A DNA stretch of 64,000 nt, taken from assembly GCA_019455325.1 (NCBI GenBank), contig JACFMQ010000015.1:16309-80308 (forward strand). Reading direction: 5' to 3'. This DNA is from Rhodocyclaceae bacterium (GTDB lineage Bacteria > Pseudomonadota > Gammaproteobacteria > Burkholderiales > Rhodocyclaceae). Positions 10,285 through 19,277 of this stretch are shown here, in pieces (position 1 is the first letter of the stretch; each line of letters begins with the position of its first letter). The notes beneath the pieces were generated by a model that was given only the letters and a program-made list of their open reading frames with translations, was not told the origin of the DNA and did no database searches. Position numbers and translations under genes: made by a program.

Positions 10285-12368
10285 CCGCGGCCGGCGCCTT
10301 CGAGCCAGGCGTCGAACGGCGCCGGCGCCTCGAAGCGGCCGCCCTGGCCGAGATCGACGCCGAGCGCGCGCAGCGCCGAGCAGACGACATCGTCGTCGAC
10401 CGCCTCGGCGATCACCCGGAAGCCCAGTTCGCGGCCCATGTCGCAGATTGCCGCCGCCACCGTGCGGCTGACGTGGTCGGTGGCGATCTCGCGGACGATG
10501 GCCGGGCCGATCTTCACGAAATCCGGCGGAATGTGGCGCAGGTACGAGAAGGAGGCGAAGCCGCTGCCGAAGTTCTCCAGGCAGAAGCGGCAGCCGAGCG
10601 CGCGCAGCCCCTGCACCAGCCGCATGGCGTCGGCCAGCCGCACGCTCGCCTGCGCCTCGTCGATGCCGAAGCACAGGCTGGCCGGCGCCACGCCGTGCCG
10701 GCGCGTCTCGGCGTCGATGCGGGAGAGCAGCGCGTCGGCGCCGGCGTCGATGCCGGCGAGGCTGATCGAGGCGAGCAGGCGGCGGCCGTCGCCGCGCGCG
10801 GCGAAGCGGGCGACCGCGCGGCAGGCGGCGCCGACCGCCCAGCGGTCGATCGCCGGCACCAGCTCGAAGCGCTCCGCCGCCGGCAGGAAGACCGAGGGCA
10901 GCACCGTGTTGCCGTCGTCGTCGCAAAGGCGCGGCATCAACTGGACGTGCACCTCGCCGTCGTCGTCCTCTTCGGCCAGCGGACGGATGCGCTGCGCGGC
11001 GAAGAACAGGCGATCCTCGGCGAGGGCGCGTTCGAGGCGCTCCGCCCAGTTCACCTCGCCGCGCCGGGCGAGCAGCTCGCGGTCGTCGCGGCGGCAGACC
11101 TGGACGCGGTTGCGCCCCTTCTCCTTGGCCAGGTAGCAGCCCTGGTCGGCGAGCGAGAGCAGCTCGGCGACGTCCTTCGCCGCGCCGTCGACGGCGATCA
11201 TGCCGATGCTCGCGCCGACGGCGAAGACGTGCTCGCGCCAGCCGAAGCGGTAATCCTCGACCAGCCGGCGCAGCGACTCGACGACGGAGAGCGCGTCCTC
11301 CTCCCCGCAGTCGGCGAGCAGCACGCCGAACTCGTCGCCGCCGAGACGGCCGAGCACGTCGCCGTCGCGCACCCGCCGCTGCAGCAGGTGGGCGAGCTGG
11401 CGCAGCAGCTCGTCGCCGGCAATGTGGCCGCAGGTATCGTTGATGATCTTGAAGCGGTCGAGGTCGAGGAAGCAGAGCACGTACCGGGCATCGCCCCCGC
11501 GCACCGCGCGCAGCGCCTCCTCGACGCGCCGCTCGAACTCGCGCCGGTTGACCAGCCCGGTCAGCGGATCGTGCCGCGCCTGGAAGGCGAGCTGCGCGGT
11601 GGCCGCGTCGATGCGGCGCTGCATGGTCTCGTGCAGCTCCTGCAGGCGCCCGGCCATGTCGTTGAAGCCGCGTTCGAGGATCGCCAGTTCGCCGGTGGAC
11701 GCCTCCGGCACGCGAGCGTCGAGCCGCCCCTCGCCCATCGCGCCGACGCCGGCGATCAGCCGCCGCAGCGGCCCGCTGAAGCCGCGCGCCATGCGCAGCG
11801 CGATCGCCGCGGCAACGGCCAGCCCGGCGCAGAGGATCAGCAGGCCGTCGCGGATCAGCGCCCGCTTGCGCGCGGCAAGGCTCTCGGTGCTGAATTCGAC
11901 GTAGACGAAGCCGATGCGGCGGTCGCCGCCGTCGCCGAGATTGGCGTAGGACTCTTCCGGGAAATCCTCGAACTCGACCATCGTCCGCCGGATGTCGGCG
12001 GCGAAGCCCAGCCAGCCGTCGCCCTCGGACGGCCCGACGGCGCCGGGCTGCTGCCAGGCCGGATTGAGCGGCGTGCCGAGCACGGCGAGGCCGCGCCCCT
12101 CGGCATCGGCAATGCCGATGCCGCGCACGTCCGGCTGGCGCAGCGTGGCCTCGACGAGGGCGCGCAGGCTGCCCTGGTGGCCGGAAATGACGCCGTATTC
12201 GCTGGCCGGCGCCAGGCTGCGCACGGTGGTCAGGCCGCGCGCGCGCATCTCCGCGTCGAGGGCGTTCAGCCCGCCGACGACGAAATGGAGCAGCAGCACC
12301 AGCGACAGCGCCGCCGCCGGCAGCAGCGCGAGGAAGAGCAAGCGGTGACTGATGCGCCAACTGTTCAT
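10281..12368 (-). CDS. HAMP-GGDEF-EAL protein with degenerate EAL domain
   Basis: This 695-residue protein has an N-terminal helix (LLFLALLPAAALSLVLLL), a periplasmic segment, a second helix and HAMP linker, then GGDEF and EAL domains. The cyclase motif is intact (GRLGGDEF), preceded by RDGD at the I-site position. The phosphodiesterase half looks dead: the EAL-motif Glu aligns with Gln in VQLMPRL, and the metal-binding DDFG motif reads ENFG. It may act as a cyclase with a c-di-GMP-binding or scaffolding EAL domain. Its ATG overlaps the stop of the binding-protein gene by ATGA, so it is translationally coupled as the third gene of a TonB receptor operon. Confidence 0.9.
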   Translation of the reverse strand: MNSWRISHRLLFLALLPAAALSLVLLLHFVVGGLNALDAEMRARGLTTVRSLAPASEYGVISGHQGSLRALVEATLRQPDVRGIGIADAEGRGLAVLGTPLNPAWQQPGAVGPSEGDGWLGFAADIRRTMVEFEDFPEESYANLGDGGDRRIGFVYVEFSTESLAARKRALIRDGLLILCAGLAVAAAIALRMARGFSGPLRRLIAGVGAMGEGRLDARVPEASTGELAILERGFNDMAGRLQELHETMQRRIDAATAQLAFQARHDPLTGLVNRREFERRVEEALRAVRGGDARYVLCFLDLDRFKIINDTCGHIAGDELLRQLAHLLQRRVRDGDVLGRLGGDEFGVLLADCGEEDALSVVESLRRLVEDYRFGWREHVFAVGASIGMIAVDGAAKDVAELLSLADQGCYLAKEKGRNRVQVCRRDDRELLARRGEVNWAERLERALAEDRLFFAAQRIRPLAEEDDDGEVHVQLMPRLCDDDGNTVLPSVFLPAAERFELVPAIDRWAVGAACRAVARFAARGDGRRLLASISLAGIDAGADALLSRIDAETRRHGVAPASLCFGIDEAQASVRLADAMRLVQGLRALGCRFCLENFGSGFASFSYLRHIPPDFVKIGPAIVREIATDHVSRTVAAAICDMGRELGFRVIAEAVDDDVVCSALRALGVDLGQGGRFEAPAPFDAWLEGAGRG

Positions 12369-13324
12369 CGTTCGTTCTCCGTGGCGCGCTCGACGGCCTT
12401 CAGCGCCAGGGCGTCGGCGGGCGGGTCGAGACCGAGCGAACGCGCCACCTGGCGATTGATCGCAACGGCGGGATAGGCGGAATGCTGCGGCGGCGGCAGT
12501 TGCACCGCCCGGCCGGGCGGCAGCGCGCGCACCAGCTCGGCGGCCTGCAGCGCAGAGAGCGCCGGCGTGCTGAAGACGGCGGCGGCGGCGCCGGCGTTCA
12601 CGTAGCTTTGCGAGAAGGCGATCACCGGTTTCCGATGGCGGTAGGTGGTGAGCAGGATGCCACGCACCGTGTCGCGCCGGTAGACGACGCCGTCGGGCAC
12701 CGCCAGCAGCCCGTCCACGGTCGGCAGCAGGCGGGCCAGCGCCGGCATCACCTCGCTCTCGGCGGCCACCGTCTCGACGGCGAGCTCGATGCGCGCCTGC
12801 GCGGCGGCGGCCTTCAGCGCGGCGAGCTGCGCCGCCGAATCGGGGCCGAGGACGACGCCGGCCCGCCGCGACTCCGGCAGTATCTGCCGGAACAGGCGGA
12901 GGAGGCGCAGCGGCGGCTGGTCCAGCCAGATCGCCGACAGCGATGCCGGCGGGCGCCGGCGGCCGACCTCGGCCGCCAGCCGCTCGAAGGCGAGCTGCGG
13001 CACCAGCGCGCCGAGCACCGGCAGCGGCGTCGGCCAGCCGACGGCGTCGCGCAGCGCCTGCACGCCGACGGCGACGATCAGGTCGCTGCCGGCCAGCGTC
13101 GCCTCGGGCGCCGTTGCCGAGGCGGCGACGCGACGCGTCCGCGGCGCTTCGCCGGGGCCGGCGAGCGTCGCCTCGAAGGCGTCGGCGAACTCCTCGTAGA
13201 CGCCGCCGCGCTCGCTCAGCACGAGCACCACCTGCTGCACCGCGTGCGCCGCCGGCAGCGCGACGCAGCAGAGGCACAGCGCGGCCAGCGCGCGGCGCAG
13301 GAAGGCGGTTACGGGAAGACGCAT
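12365..13324 (-). CDS. Periplasmic ABC-type substrate-binding protein (ABC_sub_bind family)
   Basis: This 319-residue protein has a clear signal peptide (ALAALCLCCVALPAAHA) and the two-lobed fold of the PF04392 family: LVLSERGGVYEEFADAF, DLIVAVGVQALRDAV, a hinge with LPESRRAGVVLGPDS and FSQSYVNAGAAAAVFS. No ABC permease or ATPase gene adjoins it. It lies 13 bases after a TonB receptor and overlaps the start of a GGDEF-EAL gene by ATGA. This points to a periplasmic ligand sensor feeding the downstream c-di-GMP protein rather than an importer component; that role is inferred. Confidence 0.82.
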   Translation of the reverse strand: MRLPVTAFLRRALAALCLCCVALPAAHAVQQVVLVLSERGGVYEEFADAFEATLAGPGEAPRTRRVAASATAPEATLAGSDLIVAVGVQALRDAVGWPTPLPVLGALVPQLAFERLAAEVGRRRPPASLSAIWLDQPPLRLLRLFRQILPESRRAGVVLGPDSAAQLAALKAAAAQARIELAVETVAAESEVMPALARLLPTVDGLLAVPDGVVYRRDTVRGILLTTYRHRKPVIAFSQSYVNAGAAAAVFSTPALSALQAAELVRALPPGRAVQLPPPQHSAYPAVAINRQVARSLGLDPPADALALKAVERATENER

Positions 13325-13337
13325 GCCGGCGGCGGCG

Positions 13338-15425
13338 CTAGAAGTCGAGTTTCAGGCCGGCCCAGAGGCGGCGGCCGAAGACGTTGTCGCGGTAGAACTC
13401 GCGGTCGCCGGAATCGTGCACGTTCTGCGCGACCAGCGCCGCCTCGGCGGCGACGCTGCCGAGGCGGAAGCTGTGCGCCAGCCGCAGATCCCAGCGGCGG
13501 TAGGCTGGCACCGCGTGCCCGCCGATCGCCTCCAGCGCCTTCATGTAGTAGCCGGCGAGGCTGGCCCGCCAGTTGCCGGGAAACTGATGCGCCAGCAGCA
13601 GGCTCCACGAATGGCGCGGGCTGGCGTGCTCGTACTCTTCCTCGACGGCGGCGCCGGCCAGGCGCACCCGCGTGGACGCCCAGGCGACGTGCACCTGCGT
13701 GCGCTGCCACAGGCGCTGCTGCCACTGCACCTCGTAGGCGTCGACCTGGAGCGCGCTGCGGTTCTCGAACAGGCGGACGTCGGTGCCCGGCGTCGTGCCG
13801 GCGCACTGCGGCAGCGCCATCTGGGCGGCGCCGCAGCGGAATTCGTACATCTCGATCAGGTCGCGCAGGCGGTCGCGCGAGACCTTGAAGTCGAGCGAAC
13901 CGCCCTGCCCCAGCTCGACGACGTAGCCGATCTCGCGGCTGTCGATGCGTTCCGGACGCAGGTTGTCGCGACCGTAGAGGTACTGGAAGGGCAGCACCTG
14001 GCCGGCGAAGGGAAGCGGCGCGACGACCGGAAAGCGCCAGCGCGCATCGCCCTGCTGCTCGTAGATCACCGGGTTGCGCCAGGCCCGGGAGGCGATCGCG
14101 CGCAGCGTGTGGCCGTCGGCGACGTGGAAGTTCACGCCCAGGCGCGGCGAGGCCCGGGTGCCGGCGAAGTCGTTGTTCTCGACCATCGTGCCGAGATTCA
14201 GCAGCCAGGCCGCGTGCGGCCGCCACTCCAGGTTGGCGAAGGTGTTCGCCTGGCGGAAGCGGCGGAAGTCCGACGAAGCGAAGTAGAGCGCGCTCTTCGC
14301 CTGGTCGAGGCGCGCGCCGGCACCCCAGACCAGCCGCGTGTCGGCGCTCGGCGAGAAGACGTGCTGCAGTTCGAGGTCGTAGCGTTCGGCGACGTGCGAC
14401 AGCGGCCGGTCGAGCGGCGCCGGCGCGCCGAGCGTGAAGGCCGCGAAGGCGGTCGTCCCGATCATGCCGCGCAGGTCCTGGCGGAAGGTGTCGCGGCTGT
14501 GGAAGAAGCGCAGCGAGAGCTGGTGGTCCGGCGCGAAGCTGCGCTGCCACTGCAGCATCTCGAACTGGCTGCGCACGTCCTTCTCGTGGAACGGCAGGTA
14601 GGGATTGCCGGCCTCGCCGGCCTCGCGCGTGCCGCCGGAGTAGCCGAGGTGGAACTGCAGCTCGTCGCGGGCGCCCAGGCGGTGGCTGCTGCGCAGCGCC
14701 AGGTTGTGGATCTCCTTGTCGTCGTGGCGCGGATGCACCGAACGCCCGTTCGACAGCTTGGTCGGCGTCTGCGTGTAGCCGCGGTCGTCGCGCCACTGCA
14801 GCGTCAGACGGTAGTCGGAATTCTCGGTGCCGCCGCCGTGGCGCCAGGTGACGTCGGCGCCGGGCTTGCCCGCGGCCAGCGACAGATGATCGCCGCGCGT
14901 CTCCGCCGGGTCGCGGGTGATAACGTTGATGACGCCGAGGAAGGAATTGGCGCCATAGCTCGCCGCGTTCGGCCCGCGCACGACCTCGATGCGCTCGATG
15001 TCGTCCAGCGCCAGCGGGATGTTGCTCCACACCGGGCCGCCGAACAGCGGCGTGTAGACGGTGCGCCCGTCGATCAGGATCTGCATGCGCTTGGCGTAGG
15101 GATCGGCGATGCCGTGGTAGCTGACGACGTGGCCGGGAACGATTTCCCGGTCGACGTTGTAGGCGACGTACATGCCCGGCACCAGCCGGAACAGGTCGGC
15201 GACGTCCCAGGCGCCGGAGTCGCGGATCATCTGCCGGTCGATGACGGTGATCGCCGCCGGCGTCTCGCTCAGCGGCTGGCGCAGGCGCGTCGCCGACAGC
15301 ACCACCGGCAGATCGTCGAGGAAATCCGCCTCCGAGAGATCGCCCGGCCGCTCGCCGCCGGCGGCGCCGGAAGCGAGGACGAACGCCAACATGCCGGCCA
15401 GCGCCGGCGCCAAACCTACCCGCAT
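13338..15425 (-). CDS. TonB-dependent outer-membrane receptor
   Basis: This 695-residue protein has a signal peptide (ATG 15425, MRVGLAPALAGMLAF), a plug domain (LSATRLRQPLSETPAAITVIDRQ, DLFRLVPGM, VVRGPNAASYGANSFLGVINVITR) and a 22-strand-type barrel ending in LKLDF with terminal Phe. The plug is of the BtuB/CirA kind. The substrate is unknown. It heads a minus-strand operon with a periplasmic binding protein and a GGDEF-EAL protein, so uptake or sensing of its ligand is probably linked to c-di-GMP. An in-frame ATG 15 codons upstream gives no better signal sequence. Confidence 0.9.
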   Translation of the reverse strand: MRVGLAPALAGMLAFVLASGAAGGERPGDLSEADFLDDLPVVLSATRLRQPLSETPAAITVIDRQMIRDSGAWDVADLFRLVPGMYVAYNVDREIVPGHVVSYHGIADPYAKRMQILIDGRTVYTPLFGGPVWSNIPLALDDIERIEVVRGPNAASYGANSFLGVINVITRDPAETRGDHLSLAAGKPGADVTWRHGGGTENSDYRLTLQWRDDRGYTQTPTKLSNGRSVHPRHDDKEIHNLALRSSHRLGARDELQFHLGYSGGTREAGEAGNPYLPFHEKDVRSQFEMLQWQRSFAPDHQLSLRFFHSRDTFRQDLRGMIGTTAFAAFTLGAPAPLDRPLSHVAERYDLELQHVFSPSADTRLVWGAGARLDQAKSALYFASSDFRRFRQANTFANLEWRPHAAWLLNLGTMVENNDFAGTRASPRLGVNFHVADGHTLRAIASRAWRNPVIYEQQGDARWRFPVVAPLPFAGQVLPFQYLYGRDNLRPERIDSREIGYVVELGQGGSLDFKVSRDRLRDLIEMYEFRCGAAQMALPQCAGTTPGTDVRLFENRSALQVDAYEVQWQQRLWQRTQVHVAWASTRVRLAGAAVEEEYEHASPRHSWSLLLAHQFPGNWRASLAGYYMKALEAIGGHAVPAYRRWDLRLAHSFRLGSVAAEAALVAQNVHDSGDREFYRDNVFGRRLWAGLKLDF

Positions 15426-15571
15426 GGAATTCCCTGTCTTGTTGCCCCTTTCATATAAACCTAACCGCAAACGGGGTCCGCCGGCAAGGCGGCCGGCCGA
15501 TCCGCCACACCGCGCGCGGCATTCCGGCGACGGTCTCCACCACGCGGCGCATCTTTGGCTAGAATCGCCCG

Positions 15572-17065
15572 ATGACTCCGAGCCAAGCCCTCTACCAGTC
15601 CGCCGGCCTGCGCGCCGTCGAAGCCGCGGCCGCCGAAGCGCCGCTGATGCAGCGCGCCGGCCGCGCCGCCGCCGATTTCGCCGGCCAGTTGGTCGCCGAC
15701 CGGCAGGCGCCGATCCTCGTGCTCGCCGGCCCCGGCAACAACGGCGGCGATGGCTTCGAGATGGCCACGCACCTGCTCGACGAGGGCCACGACCTGCGCC
15801 TGGTCTTCGCCGGCGACGCGGCGAAGCTGCCGGCCGACGCCGCCGCCGCGCGCCGCCGCTTCCTCGCCGCCGGCGGCGTCGAGCTGGCGGCGATTCCCGC
15901 CGGCGTGCGCTGGCGCCTGATCGTCGACGCGCTCTTCGGCATCGGCCTGGTGCGCCCGCTCGCCGGCCGCTTCGCCGAACTGGCCGAGGCCGCCAACGCG
16001 CTCGCCGGCCGCTGCCGCTGCCCGCTGCTGGCGCTCGACTGCCCGAGCGGGCTCGACGCCGACACCGGCGCCGTGCGCGGCGAACGGGCGGTGCGCGCCA
16101 GCCACACGATCACCTTCATCGCCTTGAAGCCCGGGCTGCTCACCGCCGACGGCCCGGACCACTGCGGCGTCCTGCGCCTGGCGCCGCTCGCGCTCGACGC
16201 GCCGGCGCTGGCCGCGCCCGACGGCGAGACCGTCGCCGTCGCCGGCTTCGCCGCGCATCTCGGGCCGCGCCGCCGCAACAGCCACAAGGGCAGCAACGGC
16301 AGCGCCGGCATCCTCGGCGGCGCGCCGTCGATGCTCGGCGCCGCCTTCCTCGCCGGCCGCGCGGCGCTGCAGTTGGGCGCCGGCCGCGTCTACCTCGGCC
16401 TGGTCGATCCGGCGGCGCCCGGTTTCGATGCGAACCAGCCGGAGCTGATGCTGCGCGGCGCCGAGGCGCTGCTCGCCACCGGACTCACCGCGCTGGCCTG
16501 CGGCCCCGGCCTCGGCGCCGGCCCGGCGCAGGTGGCGCTGCTCGAAGCCGCCTGCGCGCGCGAGCTGCCGCTGCTGCTCGACGCCGACGCGCTCAACCTG
16601 CTCGCGCACGAGGGCAACCTGGAGGTCGCCGTCGCCTCGCGACGCTCGCCGACGCTGCTGACGCCGCATCCGGCGGAGGCCGCGCGCCTGCTCGACAGCG
16701 ACGTGGCCACGGTGCAGGCCGACCGCATCGCCGCCGCCCGCGAGCTGGCCGCGCAGTTCGACGCCGAGGTCGCGCTGAAGGGCTGCGGCACCGTGCTCGC
16801 CTCGCCCGACGGCAGATGGCGCGTGAATGCCACCGGCAATCCGGGCATGGGCACGGCCGGCATGGGCGACGTGCTCTCCGGGCTGGTCGTCGCGCTGCTC
16901 GCGCAGGGCTGGCCGGCGGCAGCGGCGCTGGCCGCCGGCGTGCACCTGCACGGCGCGGCGGCCGACGCACTGGCCGCCGACATCGGCGAAATCGGCCTCA
17001 CCGCGAGCGAGACGATCCCGGTCGCGCGCCGGCTGTTCAACCGCTGGCTCGCCGCCCGTGAGTGA
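15572..17065 (+). CDS. nnr: Bifunctional NAD(P)H-hydrate repair enzyme
   Basis: This 497-residue protein fuses an N-terminal NAD(P)HX epimerase (YjeF_N; PGNNGGDGFEMA, DALFGIGL, DCPSGLDADTG) to a C-terminal ADP-dependent NAD(P)HX dehydratase (YjeF_C; GNPGMGTAGMGDVLSG nucleotide loop, LLDADALNLL, LTPHPAEAARLL). It repairs hydrated nicotinamide cofactors. A TAGAAT element at 15560-15565 ends 6 bases before the ATG, so a leaderless transcript is possible, though no good -35 is visible. The downstream DMT transporter begins inside its last codons. Confidence 0.95.
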   Translation: MTPSQALYQSAGLRAVEAAAAEAPLMQRAGRAAADFAGQLVADRQAPILVLAGPGNNGGDGFEMATHLLDEGHDLRLVFAGDAAKLPADAAAARRRFLAAGGVELAAIPAGVRWRLIVDALFGIGLVRPLAGRFAELAEAANALAGRCRCPLLALDCPSGLDADTGAVRGERAVRASHTITFIALKPGLLTADGPDHCGVLRLAPLALDAPALAAPDGETVAVAGFAAHLGPRRRNSHKGSNGSAGILGGAPSMLGAAFLAGRAALQLGAGRVYLGLVDPAAPGFDANQPELMLRGAEALLATGLTALACGPGLGAGPAQVALLEAACARELPLLLDADALNLLAHEGNLEVAVASRRSPTLLTPHPAEAARLLDSDVATVQADRIAAARELAAQFDAEVALKGCGTVLASPDGRWRVNATGNPGMGTAGMGDVLSGLVVALLAQGWPAAAALAAGVHLHGAAADALAADIGEIGLTASETIPVARRLFNRWLAARE

Positions 17066-17924
17066 TCCCGCGCACCGGCTGCGCGGGGTCGGCCTCTTCC
17101 TCACCGCCCTCCTCCTCTTCGCGCTGCTCGACGCCACGGCGAAGCACCTGACCGCCTTCTTCGCCGTGCCCTTCATGGTCTGGGTGCGCTACGTGGTGCA
17201 CTTCCTGTTCATGCTCGCCACCGTCGTGCCGGGCGAGAAGTGGGCGCTGGTGCGGACCGGGCACCCCTGGCTGATGACCCTGCGCGCGCTGATGCTGGTC
17301 GGCGTCACGCTGTTCATGCAGCTCGCGCTGAAGACGCTGCCGCTCGCCGAGACCTCGGCGCTGGTGTTCACGACGCCGCTGCTGGTCGCGCTGCTGGCCG
17401 GCCCGCTGCTCGGCGAGAAGGTCTCGGGCCGCGCCTGGATCGCCACCGCCGTCGGCTTCGCCGGCGCGCTGCTGATCGCTCGCCCCGGCGGCGCGCTGGC
17501 CGGCGTCGGCGTCGTCTATGCCGGCGCCGCGGCGCTGTGCTACGCGCTCTACCAGATCCTCACGCGCAAGCTGGTCGGCAGCGAGACGCAACTGCGCCTG
17601 CTCTTCTACACCGCGCTGGTCGGCACGATCTGCATGGCCTTCGCGCCGTTCACGCACTGGGACGGCCACTGGCCGACGCCGCTGGAAGCGGCCCTGCTCG
17701 CCTCGCTCGGCCTCTTCGGCGGCGTCGGCCACTTCCTGATGATCCGCGCCTTCCGCGAGGCGCCGGCGTCGACGCTGGCGCCGCTGCTCTACGTGCAGTT
17801 GATCTGGGCGACGCTGCTCGGCTGGCTGGTCTTTTCGCACCTGCCGGATGCGTGGGCCGTGCTCGGCATGGCGGTGATCGGCGCCTCCGGGCTGTGGCTG
17901 GCGCTCGGCGAGCGGCGGCGCTGA
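17058..17924 (+). CDS. DMT-superfamily (EamA) transporter
   Basis: This 288-residue, ten-helix protein has two EamA repeats (FALLDATAKHLTAFFAVPFMVWVRY and YAGAAALCYALYQILTRKLVG). Family members export metabolites or amino acids, or import small substrates; the substrate here is unknown. The GTG at 17058 gives VSDPAHRLRG and overlaps the nnr stop by 8 bases, implying translational coupling. Confidence 0.85.
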   Translation: MSDPAHRLRGVGLFLTALLLFALLDATAKHLTAFFAVPFMVWVRYVVHFLFMLATVVPGEKWALVRTGHPWLMTLRALMLVGVTLFMQLALKTLPLAETSALVFTTPLLVALLAGPLLGEKVSGRAWIATAVGFAGALLIARPGGALAGVGVVYAGAAALCYALYQILTRKLVGSETQLRLLFYTALVGTICMAFAPFTHWDGHWPTPLEAALLASLGLFGGVGHFLMIRAFREAPASTLAPLLYVQLIWATLLGWLVFSHLPDAWAVLGMAVIGASGLWLALGERRR

Positions 17925-17943
17925 GGCGCCATGTCTTCGGGTT

Positions 17944-18333
17944 TCACGCCGTCTTGGGAATGAACACCACGTCCGGCAGCTTCTCGAAGTGAGCATCGCA
18001 GGTCAGCAGCTCGGCCCGCCAGTGCCGCGCCGTGGCATAGACGATGGCATCGGCCGTGGCGAGCCTGTGCTCACGGTGCAGGTCCGCGGCAAGCAGGGCG
18101 ATGGTGGTGTCCAGCGGCGCGACGGTACATTTCTGCGTGTAGGCGATCACCTGGTCGGCCTGTTCCTCGCCGACCTCGCGGACCAGCCACTTCGCAAGTT
18201 CGAGCTGCACGATGGTGGGCACGATGCACTGCGCCTTGTCCGGGAACTGCCGCCCCAGCTTCTGCCCGAGCGCGCTGCCGGTGAGCCACTCGATCCAGGC
18301 CGAGGTATCGACCACGCGCAGCGGGCCTGCCAT
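17944..18333 (-). CDS. PIN-domain toxin (VapC-like)
   Basis: This 129-residue protein is a PIN-domain ribonuclease with the acidic residues in place: Asp9 in VVDTSAWIEW, Glu in QLELAKW, Asp in ATADAIVYATAR and Asp in LTCDAHFEKL. VapC-type toxins cleave RNA and block translation until neutralised. Its ATG shares one base with the stop of the upstream AbrB-type antitoxin, a classic toxin-antitoxin layout. Confidence 0.88.
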   Translation of the reverse strand: MAGPLRVVDTSAWIEWLTGSALGQKLGRQFPDKAQCIVPTIVQLELAKWLVREVGEEQADQVIAYTQKCTVAPLDTTIALLAADLHREHRLATADAIVYATARHWRAELLTCDAHFEKLPDVVFIPKTA

Positions 18334-18545
18334 CAGTAGCGGTCCTTGCGGTCGCGGTAGCCGTCCTTGCGCGCGCCCTTGGCGATACCGGCCAGTTCAT
18401 CCAGCTCGGGGACAGGCATCACCAGAACGCCCTTGCCCTTCGGAATGAACACGAACTCCTGTCCGGCCTGCCAATGCTGTTCTTCACGCACGGCCTTGGG
18501 GATGGAGATCTGGAACTTGCTTGAAAGGGTGGCGGTTGCAGTCAT
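18333..18545 (-). CDS. AbrB/MazE-type antitoxin
   Basis: This 70-residue protein has an N-terminal SpoVT/AbrB DNA-binding swapped-hairpin fold (TLSSKFQISIPKAVREEQHW) and a C-terminal charged tail that would wrap the toxin (LDELAGIAKGARKDGYRDRKDRY). It precedes the PIN toxin and probably autoregulates the pair. The ATG at 18545 begins the domain directly; longer in-frame extension upstream has no domain character. Confidence 0.88.
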   Translation of the reverse strand: MTATATLSSKFQISIPKAVREEQHWQAGQEFVFIPKGKGVLVMPVPELDELAGIAKGARKDGYRDRKDRY

Positions 18546-18769
18546 CTTCGTACTTCGCCCACATCGATGATCGTTTGGTAAGAGTACAAGGTCTTCAGCC
18601 CTTGTGCCAGCCGCGGTGCGCGCAAGCGCCACTTTTCTGGTCTTTATGCTGGTCTCGGCGATGGCATCGGACATTCGCGGCCCGCTGCGCCGTGTCATAC
18701 CGGAGGGCTTGCCGCATCGCCCGATCTTCGCCCAGAATGCAGCATCCCGCACAGCCCGAGGAGACAAAG

Positions 18770-19204
18770 ATGCCGAACCGTACACTCCGCGACGTCGTCG
18801 CCCATCAACAGGTCTTCAGCATGCCGCCGACGGCGAGCGTCCGCGACGCGGCGCTGCGCATGGCCGAAGCCAAGGTCGGCGCCATGCTGGTCGTCGACGG
18901 CGAGAAACTCGCCGGCATCTTCACCGAGCGCGACCTGCTCATCCGCGTCGTCGCCCGCCACCTCGACCCGGACGCGACGCGGCTCGCCGAGGTGATGACG
19001 CCCGATCCGTACACCGCCGACCCGGAGATGCCGCTGTCGCAGGCGCTGGTGATGATGTACGAGGGCTGCTACCGGCACGTGCCGGTGGTCGAGAACGGCC
19101 GGCCGCTCGGCGTCGTCTCGGCGCGCGACGCGCTCGGCCGCGAACTGACCGAACTCGAATACGAGCTGGAACGCCGCGACCGGCTCACCGAAATCATGAT
19201 CTGA
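18770..19204 (+). CDS. Tandem CBS-domain protein
   Basis: This 144-residue protein consists of two CBS motifs (SVRDAALRMAEAKVGAMLVVDG with GIFTERDLLIRVV, and PLSQALVMMYEGCYRHVPVV with GVVSARDAL), followed by a short charged helix. CBS pairs bind adenosine nucleotides and act as energy or redox sensors. The ATG at 18770 is preceded by a GAGGAG ribosome-binding site 6-11 bases upstream; a long upstream extension in frame is not domain-like. The following hypothetical gene may be co-transcribed. Confidence 0.9.
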   Translation: MPNRTLRDVVAHQQVFSMPPTASVRDAALRMAEAKVGAMLVVDGEKLAGIFTERDLLIRVVARHLDPDATRLAEVMTPDPYTADPEMPLSQALVMMYEGCYRHVPVVENGRPLGVVSARDALGRELTELEYELERRDRLTEIMI

Positions 19205-19277
19205 GGACCGCATCATCGAAGCACAGCACGACCCGCATCACGACCCCCTCCTCGAACTCGCGCCGCGCGAAGCCCAG

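Noticed and set aside
10281-12368. Active c-di-GMP phosphodiesterase
   Set aside because: The EAL Glu and DDFG metal ligands are replaced (Gln; ENFG).
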